From Modestobacter sp. (GTDB lineage Bacteria > Actinomycetota > Actinomycetes > Mycobacteriales > Geodermatophilaceae), in assembly GCA_025965775.1 (NCBI GenBank), contig JAOPWG010000406.1, positions 1 through 13,623 of the forward strand: 13,623 nt of DNA, given 5' to 3'. The position numbers and the translations under genes are program-made. A model generated the notes under the pieces. The model ran no database searches. It had not been told where the DNA came from and saw only the letters and a list, made by a program, of their open reading frames with translations. Shown one piece after another: positions 1 through 5,474 of the stretch. Position 1 is the first letter of the stretch. Every line of letters begins with the position of its first letter.

Positions 1-2461
1 TGTCGCTGGTCAGGTCCGGCAGGTAGCGCCGGCGACCCAGCGTCGTCTCGGTGTAGCCGGTCTGCCGGGCGTCGTCGACCACGCCGTCGAGGTAGTCGCG
101 GATCCCACCGAAACGCTCGAAGTAGGCGTGCATCTGCCCACGCGCCTCCTCCGGGGTGATCCGCAACTGCTGGGCCAGCCCGTAGGCGCTCAGCCCGTAG
201 GCCAGCCCGTAGCTCATCGCCTTGATCCGCCGGCGCATCTCCGGATCGACGTCGGAGATCGGGATGTTGAACGCCCGCGAGGCGACGAAGGAGTGCAGGT
301 CCTCCCCGGACGTGAAGGCCTCGATGAGGCCGGCGTCCTCCGACAGGTGCGCCATGATCCGCATCTCGATCTGGCTGTAGTCGGCCGTCATCAGCGACTC
401 GTACCCCGCCCCGACGACGAAGGCCTGCCGGATGCGGCGGCCCTCCGCGCTGCGGATCGGGATGTTCTGCAGATTCGGGTCGGTCGAGGACAACCGGCCG
501 GTGGCCGCGATCGTCTGCTGGAACGTGGTGTGGATGCGGCCGGAGTCGTCGACCATCGGGACCAGCCCGTCGATGACGGTGCGCAGCCGGGTGACGTCGC
601 GGTGCCGCAGCAGGTGCTCGAGGAACGGGTGCCCGGTGGAGGCCAGCAGCCAGGTCAGCGCGTCGGCGTCGGTGGTGTACCCGGTCTTGTTCTTCTTCGT
701 CTTGGGCAGGCCCAGCTCGTCGAACAGCACGGCTTGCAGCTGCTTGGGCGAGCCGAGGTTGATCTCCTTGCCGATGACCGCATAGGCCTCCTGCGCGGCG
801 TCGGCGACCCCGGCGGCGAACTCCTTCTGCAGCTCGTGCAGGAAGTCCAGGTCAGCGGCGATCCCCCGCCGCTCCATGGCCGCCAGCACGTGGGTCAGCG
901 GCAGCTCGATGTCGCCGAGCAGCTGGTCCCCGCCGCGCTGCCCGAGCACCTGCTCCAGTGCGTCGGACAGGTCGTTGACCGCCACGGCCTTGAGGACGTC
1001 GGCGTGCCGGGCCTCGGCGGCGACGTCGTCCTCGCTGGGGCCCAGCCCGTCGAGCGTGAGCTGCGCCTCGGGCGCCGCGTCGTCCTTCAGCTCGCGCTTG
1101 AGGTAGCGCACCGCCAGGTCGCCCAGGTCGAAGGACCGCTGCCCCGGCATCGCCAGGTAGGCGGCCAGCGCGGTGTCGCTGACCACCCCGGCCAGTTCCC
1201 AGCCGCGTGCCCAGAGGGCCAGCAGCGGCCCCTTCACGTCATGCACGACCTTGGCGGTCGCCGGGTCGGCCAGCCAGCCGGCCAGCGCCTGCTCGTCAGT
1301 GGCGTCCAGACCGGGACCGAGGTCGACGAAGGTGGCGCGGTCGTTGGCCGCGGCCAGCGCGATCCCGGTCAGCTCGCCGGCGCCCCGGCCCCACGTCCCG
1401 CGGAAGACCACCCCGGTGTGCCCGGTGCGGGCGTTGGCGGCCAGCCAGCCGGCCAGCTCACCGGCACCGACGACGTCCTCGGCGACGTCGAAGCCGCCCT
1501 CGACCTCGGGCTCCGCGCTGGTGAGGGTCGCGAACAGCCGGTCGCGCAGCACCCGGAACTGCAGATTGTCGAACAGCGTGTGCACCTCGTTGCGGTCCCA
1601 GGGCTGCACGGCGAGGTCGGTCGGGACCATCGGCAGCGGGACGGCGCGGTCGAGCTCGGTCAGCCGGCGGTTCTGCAGCACCGAGGACAGGTGCTCGCGC
1701 AGCTTCTCCCCGACCTTGCCCTTCACCGTGTCGACCTGATCGACCAGCGCGTCCAGGGAGCCGTACTCGCGCACCCACTTCGCGGCGGTCTTCTCCCCCA
1801 CGCTCGGGATGTTGGGCAGGTTGTCGCTCGGGTCGCCCCGCAGCGCGGCGAAGTCGGGGTACTGCCTGGGGGTCAGGCCGTACTTGGCCTCGACCTCCTC
1901 CGGGGTGAAGCGGGTGAGGTCGGACACGCCCTTGCGCGGGTAGAGCACGGTGACGTGCGGGTTGACCAACTGCAGCGCGTCGCGGTCGCCGGTGCAGATC
2001 AGCACGTCCATGCCGGCCTCGACGGCCTGCACCGTCAGGGTGGCGATCACGTCGTCGGCCTCGTAGCCCTCGGCCGTGAGCACCGGCACGTGCAGCGCGG
2101 CCAGCACCTCCTGGATGAGGCTGACCTGGCCACGGAAGTCGGTGGGGCTCTCGGCGCGGTTCGCCTTGTACTCGGCGTAGATCTCGCTGCGGAAGGTCTT
2201 GCGCCCGACGTCGAACGCGACCGCCAGATGGGTGGGCTGCTCGTCGCGCAGCACGTTGATCAGCATCGAGGTGAAGCCGTAGACGGCGTTGGTCGGCTGA
2301 CCGGTGGTGGTGGAGAAGTTCTCCACCGGCAGCGCGAAGAACGCCCGGTAGGCCAGCGAGTGACCGTCGAGCAGCAGCAGCCGGGGGCGCGGAGCCGAGG
2401 GGTCGGGCGCGGGGGCGGCGTCGGAGGGCGGGGCGGCGGAGGTGCTGACCGGTGCGGACAT
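1..2461 (-). CDS. polA: DNA polymerase I, 3' end cut by window edge
   Basis: Replicative-repair polymerase that fills gaps and removes RNA primers. 820 codons are visible from ATG at 2461; the reading frame runs off base 1, so about the last 80-90 residues are missing. After a Pro/Ala-rich N-terminus comes the 5' nuclease domain (about 27-310), with LLLLDGHS (Asp32) and the acidic EADD motif (Asp136, Asp137). Next is a proofreading-like domain (about 315-500). It lacks the DxE motif (GVVFRGTW around residue 350) and the second-site Asp (HDVKGPLL near 405), so it is probably inactive, as in other actinobacterial PolA. The polymerase domain shows motif A (ADYSQIEIR, Asp694) and the O-helix (KAMSYGLAYG, Lys747, Tyr751). 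The tyrosine replaces the Phe762 of E. coli. It is divergent from the thioesterase gene with 76 bp between them. Confidence 0.97.
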   Translation of the reverse strand, partial: MSAPVSTSAAPPSDAAPAPDPSAPRPRLLLLDGHSLAYRAFFALPVENFSTTTGQPTNAVYGFTSMLINVLRDEQPTHLAVAFDVGRKTFRSEIYAEYKANRAESPTDFRGQVSLIQEVLAALHVPVLTAEGYEADDVIATLTVQAVEAGMDVLICTGDRDALQLVNPHVTVLYPRKGVSDLTRFTPEEVEAKYGLTPRQYPDFAALRGDPSDNLPNIPSVGEKTAAKWVREYGSLDALVDQVDTVKGKVGEKLREHLSSVLQNRRLTELDRAVPLPMVPTDLAVQPWDRNEVHTLFDNLQFRVLRDRLFATLTSAEPEVEGGFDVAEDVVGAGELAGWLAANARTGHTGVVFRGTWGRGAGELTGIALAAANDRATFVDLGPGLDATDEQALAGWLADPATAKVVHDVKGPLLALWARGWELAGVVSDTALAAYLAMPGQRSFDLGDLAVRYLKRELKDDAAPEAQLTLDGLGPSEDDVAAEARHADVLKAVAVNDLSDALEQVLGQRGGDQLLGDIELPLTHVLAAMERRGIAADLDFLHELQKEFAAGVADAAQEAYAVIGKEINLGSPKQLQAVLFDELGLPKTKKNKTGYTTDADALTWLLASTGHPFLEHLLRHRDVTRLRTVIDGLVPMVDDSGRIHTTFQQTIAATGRLSSTDPNLQNIPIRSAEGRRIRQAFVVGAGYESLMTADYSQIEMRIMAHLSEDAGLIEAFTSGEDLHSFVASRAFNIPISDVDPEMRRRIKAMSYGLAYGLSAYGLAQQLRITPEEARGQMHAYFERFGGIRDYLDGVVDDARQTGYTETTLGRRRYLPDLTSD

Positions 2462-2469
2462 CGACCGCG

Positions 2470-2475
2470 ATCCTA
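2470..2475 (-). promoter_or_regulatory. -10 box of polA (TAGGAT)
   Basis: On the minus strand TAGGAT, a good actinobacterial -10 hexamer, ends 8 nt before the polA ATG. The usual -10 to start distance puts transcription start about 2 nt before the ATG, so the polA mRNA would be leaderless or nearly so. No convincing -35 box is visible. AGGA within the same stretch could alternatively act as a weak ribosome binding site if transcription begins further upstream. Confidence 0.5.
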
Positions 2476-2525
2476 GGTCCGGGGACAGAGGGCGGGGTCC
2501 CGACCGGGGGCGGCGCGGGCGTCGA

Positions 2526-2531
2526 TACCGT
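2526..2531 (+). promoter_or_regulatory. -10 box of thioesterase gene (TACCGT), leaderless geometry
   Basis: TACCGT fits the TAnnnT consensus. Exactly six bases separate it from the GTG at 2538, which places the predicted +1 on the G of the start codon. This is the arrangement of leaderless actinobacterial mRNAs. The only Shine-Dalgarno-like run (GGGA, 2534-2537) directly touches the GTG, too close to work. This supports choosing the 2538 start. Confidence 0.5.
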
Positions 2532-2537
2532 GCGGGA

Positions 2538-2945
2538 GTGACCGCCGCCGCCCCGACCTGGTTCCCCGCCGACATCAGCAGCCCGCTGGACGACAAGCTC
2601 GGCATCGAGATCCTCGACTGGGACCCCGACCGGCTCGTCGCGCGGATGCCGGTGGAGGGCAACACGCAGCCCTTCGGCCTGCTGCACGGCGGGGCGACGT
2701 GCGCGCTGGTGGAGGCCGTGGGCTCCTACGCCGCCGCGCTCGGTGCGGGCCCGGGCGGACAGGTCGTGGGCATCGAGCTGAACGCCAGCTACCACCGTGC
2801 CGCCACGGCCGGTCACGTCACCGCGGTCTGCCGGCCGGCCCGGCGCGGGCGGACGCTGGCCACCTTCCTCATCGAGGTGACCGACGACTCCGGTCAGCTC
2901 ACCTGCAGCGCCCGGCTCAGCTGCATGGTGCGCCCGCCCCGCTGA
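2538..2945 (+). CDS. PaaI/YdiI-type hotdog-fold acyl-CoA thioesterase
   Basis: Cytoplasmic single-domain hotdog protein of 135 residues, the usual family length, expected to hydrolyse acyl- or aryl-CoA thioesters. The family core is clear: a substrate-side NTQPFGLLHGG segment (residues 42-52, His50-Gly51-Gly52), followed by the long central helix with the putative catalytic Glu59 and the EAVGS signature. The layout matches the HGGxxxxLxExxGS pattern of YdiI, EntH and 4-hydroxybenzoyl-CoA thioesterases of the Arthrobacter type. The reading frame stays open upstream to 2442, but the GTG at 2538 matches family length and the leaderless promoter. It stands alone on the plus strand. Its substrate cannot be read from sequence; release of CoA from aryl-CoA intermediates of the nearby box pathway is possible but speculative. 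Confidence 0.85.
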   Translation: MTAAAPTWFPADISSPLDDKLGIEILDWDPDRLVARMPVEGNTQPFGLLHGGATCALVEAVGSYAAALGAGPGGQVVGIELNASYHRAATAGHVTAVCRPARRGRTLATFLIEVTDDSGQLTCSARLSCMVRPPR

Positions 2946-2975
2946 CGCAGGTCGCCCGGCACATGCGGCTCCGAC

Positions 2976-3006
2976 GCCGGGCCGGCCCCACTGGTGCCCG
3001 CCCGGC
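2976..3006 (+). terminator. Hairpin downstream of thioesterase gene
   Basis: GCCGGGC (2976-2982) pairs perfectly with GCCCGGC (3000-3006) across a 17-nt loop, 30 nt after the thioesterase stop. There is no T-run, so this is at best a weak GC-type terminator. The rest of 2946-3076 contains only a short CGACG-AGG-CGTCG hairpin and the ribosome binding site of the next gene. Confidence 0.3.
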
Positions 3007-3076
3007 GCCCTCGGCACGATGACCGCCACACGACGAGGCGTCGGTCATACCGGCCGGCCGGCACCGAGGGGGCACC

Positions 3077-3628
3077 ATGACCGATCGACCCGGGATCCCG
3101 GCCCGCGACCTGTCCGAGGAGGAGCTGGAGCGCCAGGGGGTGCACGCGCACGCAATGCGCCACTGGGTCTTCCTGCACGGGACGGCGGAGCAGTTCCGTA
3201 CGCACACCGAGCGGATGCTCGAGCTGGAGCAGGAGTACCTGCGCCGGCACCCCCAGCGCACCTGGCAGGGGGCCGGGGACGACGGCACCGCCCCGTCCCG
3301 CGACGCCCGGATCCGCGACCTCGTGCAGACCTTCTCCCGGGCGATCACGGCGCTGCTGGACGAGGAACCCTCCGCGACGCCCGCAGCCGCCGACCGCCGG
3401 GACCCCGTCGCCGCCCAGGCCGCACTGCTGCGGCGCTTCACCGATGCGCCCGGGGGCCGGCTGCACAAGCTCGAGGCCCACCAGATGGCGCGTCAGCTGA
3501 GCCCGGACAGCCACCTCGTGGCCCGGCTGTACCGGCAGGACCCGCCTCTGCTCCAGGCCGATCGCGACATGCGGGTCATCACCGACGCCGGTCGCGCCTG
3601 GCTCGAGGAGCACCCCCTCCCGGCCTGA
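3077..3628 (+). CDS. DUF6158-like protein with additional C-terminal region
   Basis: Function unknown; 183 residues, no signal peptide or membrane segment, so cytoplasmic. The N-terminal ~65 residues (PARDLSEEELE, RHWVFLHGTAEQF, then LELEQEYLRRHPQR) resemble my recollection of the small actinobacterial DUF6158 proteins, which have a charged helical pattern with H-x-x-(L/F)-H-G and EYLRR-x-P. Those proteins usually end soon after this point. Here a second half follows: a variable hinge (about 68-118), then a helical segment ending in VITDAGRAWLEEH, which resembles the last strand and helix of a small winged-helix domain. The ATG at 3077 follows a good GAGGGGG ribosome binding site. It converges on the PaaX-family gene with 33 nt between. 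No pathway role can be assigned. Confidence 0.7.
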   Translation: MTDRPGIPARDLSEEELERQGVHAHAMRHWVFLHGTAEQFRTHTERMLELEQEYLRRHPQRTWQGAGDDGTAPSRDARIRDLVQTFSRAITALLDEEPSATPAAADRRDPVAAQAALLRRFTDAPGGRLHKLEAHQMARQLSPDSHLVARLYRQDPPLLQADRDMRVITDAGRAWLEEHPLPA

Positions 3629-3646
3629 CGGCAGGTCCGGCCGGCC

Positions 3647-3660
3647 CGGGGAGCGCCCCG
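3647..3660. terminator. Short hairpin between convergent genes
   Basis: CGGGG-AGCG-CCCCG forms a 5-bp stem with a 4-nt loop in the 33-nt gap between the stop codons at 3628 (plus) and 3662 (minus). Its position suits a bidirectional terminator, but the stem is short and lacks a T-run. Confidence 0.35.
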
Positions 3661-3661
3661 C

Positions 3662-4507
3662 TCACACCGGTCGGGTGAGCTCGTGCCACGCCGCCTCGGC
3701 GCGTGGGGCCCAGACGGCGTGCCGCTCCCGGAAGACCCGCGCCGCCCGGTTCCCGCTCCACCCGGGCGGCAGGAGCTCGCGCGGCAGGGCAGGGTCCAGC
3801 AGGGGGAACCGCCGCCACGCCTGGACCAGCCGGATCTGGGCGACGAGCGCCTGCCGGTCCGTGCGCGGCCGGCGCGTGCCGACCAGGTCGAGGAACTCCT
3901 CGTAGCGCGCCTCGATCTGGTCGAGGTCCCAGGCGCTGCGGACCAGGGAGCGTTCGCTGCCGATCTGACCGGCGGTGGCGATGAAGGACCAGGCGCCGTC
4001 GGAGAAGCCGAGGGCCTCGAGCACCCGACGGGCCTCGGGCTCCCGGTCCACCCGGGGGGTCACCCACACACCGGCGGACGTCGCGCCGAGACCCGCCCAG
4101 CCCAATTGGGTCCGCAGCCGCTGTCGCAGTGACCGGCTGTTCTCCGGCACGCCCACGGTGAGCACCAGCCACCGCCCGTCCCACGACTGGTCCTCGGCGG
4201 CGAACCCGTAGATCCGGTCCCGCCCCTCGCGCAGCAGCCGGACGCCCTCCTCGGTGAGCGACCAGCGCGTCTCGCGGCCGATCCGGCTACCCACGATCCA
4301 GCCGTTGTCGGCGGTGCGCATGATCGCCTGCCGCGCCGCCTTCTCCGCGACGTCCAGGTCGCCCAGCAGCTCGATCAGCGACGACGTCCAGACCTGGCCG
4401 CCGGCGGGGAGCACGAACTCGCCGAGCACGGTGAGCAGCAGGCTCCGGGCACTGGCCGCACCCAGTTCCTGACGGCGGGTCAGGAACGGACCGTCGGCGA
4501 CCTCCAC
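3662..4507 (-). CDS. PaaX-family transcriptional repressor
   Basis: DNA-binding regulator of 281 residues, the normal PaaX length. Family members, such as PaaX of the phenylacetate pathway, repress catabolic operons and are released by an aryl-CoA intermediate. All three parts are visible. A winged helix-turn-helix spans about 20-95 (RSLLLTVLGEFVLP, then AARQAIMRTADNGWI). A Cas2-like central domain spans about 108-185 (SWDGRWLVLTVGVPE). The C-terminal domain spans about 190-275 with the signature LDPALPRELLPPGWSG (237-252). The frame is open further upstream to 4633, but the GTG at 4507 gives the right length and a leaderless-type -10. It lies 968 bp from boxC on the opposite strand, with only the GNAT gene between. 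No BoxR-type regulator is present in the window, so control of the box operon by this protein is a reasonable inference, unproven. Confidence 0.85.
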   Translation of the reverse strand: MEVADGPFLTRRQELGAASARSLLLTVLGEFVLPAGGQVWTSSLIELLGDLDVAEKAARQAIMRTADNGWIVGSRIGRETRWSLTEEGVRLLREGRDRIYGFAAEDQSWDGRWLVLTVGVPENSRSLRQRLRTQLGWAGLGATSAGVWVTPRVDREPEARRVLEALGFSDGAWSFIATAGQIGSERSLVRSAWDLDQIEARYEEFLDLVGTRRPRTDRQALVAQIRLVQAWRRFPLLDPALPRELLPPGWSGNRAARVFRERHAVWAPRAEAAWHELTRPV

Positions 4508-4513
4508 ACGATC

Positions 4514-4524
4514 ATGGTGACACC
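4514..4524 (-). promoter_or_regulatory. Putative leaderless -10 and overlapping palindrome of PaaX-family gene
   Basis: On the minus strand CACCAT (4519-4514) has the conserved A and final T of a -10 hexamer and ends exactly six bases before the GTG at 4507. An odd-centred palindrome GGTG-T-CACC (4524-4516) overlaps it. A repressor site there would give autoregulation. The first -10 base is C rather than T, so this is tentative. Confidence 0.3.
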
Positions 4525-4580
4525 CGCCGCCCGCGCGCACCCCGGGCGACCGGCGGCCGTCACCCGATGTCGGCACGCGC

Positions 4581-4615
4581 CCGGCGGCCTCGCTCCGATC
4601 TCGGCCGGCCGCCGG
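4581..4615 (-). terminator. Hairpin downstream of GNAT gene
   Basis: CCGGCGGCC (4581-4589) and GGCCGCCGG (4607-4615) form a perfect 9-bp stem with a 17-nt loop, 30 nt past the GNAT stop. It lacks a T-run but would separate GNAT transcription from the PaaX-family gene downstream on the same strand. Confidence 0.4.
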
Positions 4616-4644
4616 ACGACGCGGCGCGGCCATCTCTCCCGCGG

Positions 4645-5304
4645 TCAGAAGCGGTGGTCCTCCGCGTCGACGTAGCCGCCGCTCTCCTCATGGCCCGGGC
4701 CGCGCGGCGCGCTCTCCGGCTCGGGGCCGGCCGGTCCCGCGTGGACCGCCGTCCGGTCCCGTTCCGCCTCGTACCGGGCCTTCCGCTGGTCGTCGGGCTG
4801 CTGGGCCGGCCGGCTGCCGGGTCGGCCGCCCTGGCGCTGGCCGATGTCCTCGGCGCCGGTCACCCGCTTGCGCAGCTGGCCGTCGTCGGTGCCGGCGAAA
4901 CCGTGGGCCAGGAACCACCCGGTCACTGCAGCCCGGTCCGGATGGGTGTCGTGCACGACGTTGAGCACGTAGTTCAGTCCGCGGGCGGCAGCCTCGTGCT
5001 CGAGCCGGGAGAGCATGAACCGCCCGACGCCGGTGCCGCGGGCGCCCTCCTCGACCGCCAGCAGGATCTCCGCGTCGCCCCACACGTCGTCCAGCCAGCC
5101 GTAGCCGACCACCCGGCCGCCCTCGACGACCCGCCACCAGTCGCCCGGGAGCCGCTCACCCGGCGGTCGGGCGACCGTACGGAACACACCCGGGGGCACG
5201 GTCGCGAACACCCGCTCCCGGTCCTCGTCCCATCGCGCGTCGGGCTCCTGGACCCACTGGAAGCGCTGCTCGTCGGGGCCTGTCGCCGTGCCGGGAGTGC
5301 TCAT
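4645..5304 (-). CDS. GNAT-family N-acetyltransferase with long polar C-terminal tail
   Basis: Predicted acetyl-CoA-dependent N-acetyltransferase of 219 residues; the acceptor is unknown. The GNAT core occupies about residues 40-148. It shows the acetyl-CoA pyrophosphate-binding motif as RGTGVG (89-94) after the strand AEILLAVEEGA, and the closing TGWFLAHGF element. From about residue 150 to the end the protein becomes low-complexity and highly polar (Gln, Arg, Pro, Gly, Glu), ending GGYVDAEDHRF; it is probably disordered. An open frame continues upstream to 5352, but the ATG at 5304 has an excellent GAGGAGG ribosome binding site five bases away, which decides the start. It is divergent from boxC with 170 bp between. 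Nothing ties it to aromatic catabolism except position. Confidence 0.85.
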   Translation of the reverse strand: MSTPGTATGPDEQRFQWVQEPDARWDEDRERVFATVPPGVFRTVARPPGERLPGDWWRVVEGGRVVGYGWLDDVWGDAEILLAVEEGARGTGVGRFMLSRLEHEAAARGLNYVLNVVHDTHPDRAAVTGWFLAHGFAGTDDGQLRKRVTGAEDIGQRQGGRPGSRPAQQPDDQRKARYEAERDRTAVHAGPAGPEPESAPRGPGHEESGGYVDAEDHRF

Positions 5305-5391
5305 GGGTCCTCCTCGATCGGTCCGCTCCGAGGGCGGCCGGTGGGTGCGCACCGCCCCCGGCCGATCCGAGAGCGATCTACAGTCGCCTTA

Positions 5392-5413
5392 CTACTTGCA
5401 CATCTGTGTGTAG
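5392..5413. promoter_or_regulatory. Candidate operator upstream of boxC (imperfect inverted repeat)
   Basis: Nested arms read CTAC, 3 nt, CACA, TC, TGTG, 1 nt, GTAG. The inner CACA/TGTG and outer CTAC/GTAG pairs are each perfect but one base out of register. The element is AT-richer than its surroundings and overlaps the putative -35 box of boxC, a layout suited to repression. It lies in the GNAT-boxC divergent region. The binding protein is unknown; the nearby PaaX-family regulator is one candidate. Confidence 0.4.
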
Positions 5414-5424
5414 CACGTCAGGAT
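5396..5424 (+). promoter_or_regulatory. Putative boxC operon promoter
   Basis: TTGCAC (5396-5401) resembles a sigma-70 -35 box and is followed, after a 17-bp spacer, by CAGGAT (5419-5424), one base from the common actinobacterial TAGGAT. Transcription would start near 5431, giving a leader of about 44 nt before the boxC GTG. Confidence 0.4.
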
Positions 5425-5437
5425 GGTCCTGGCACCC

Positions 5438-5452
5438 CGCGGGAACCCCGCG
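5438..5452 (+). promoter_or_regulatory. Leader hairpin before boxC
   Basis: CGCGGG-AAC-CCCGCG gives a perfect 6-bp GC stem in the predicted 5' leader, ending 13 nt before the GGAGG ribosome binding site (5466-5470). It may stabilise the mRNA or affect translation; no riboswitch class is recognisable. Confidence 0.3.
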
Positions 5453-5474
5453 ACCGCTGATCCCTGGAGGCGAC

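Noticed and set aside
128..2476. Long plus-strand open frame of 782 codons opposite polA
   Set aside because: It is antisense to a clearly recognisable PolA, has a biased Gly/Val/Gln/Arg composition typical of GC-rich shadow frames, and matches no protein family I can see.
1458..3029. Minus-strand open frame of 523 codons overlapping polA and the thioesterase gene
   Set aside because: It is another frame of the polA strand and antisense to the thioesterase; the Arg/Gly/Ala-rich translation has no domain features.
5344..5353. Perfect palindrome GGTGCGCACC upstream of the GNAT gene
   Set aside because: Short GC palindromes are frequent by chance in such DNA, and it does not overlap a recognisable promoter element.
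5406..5474. Longer boxC reading frame beginning at ATG 5406
   Set aside because: It would start within the promoter/operator region and has no ribosome binding site, while GTG 5475 has GGAGG at good spacing and fits family length.
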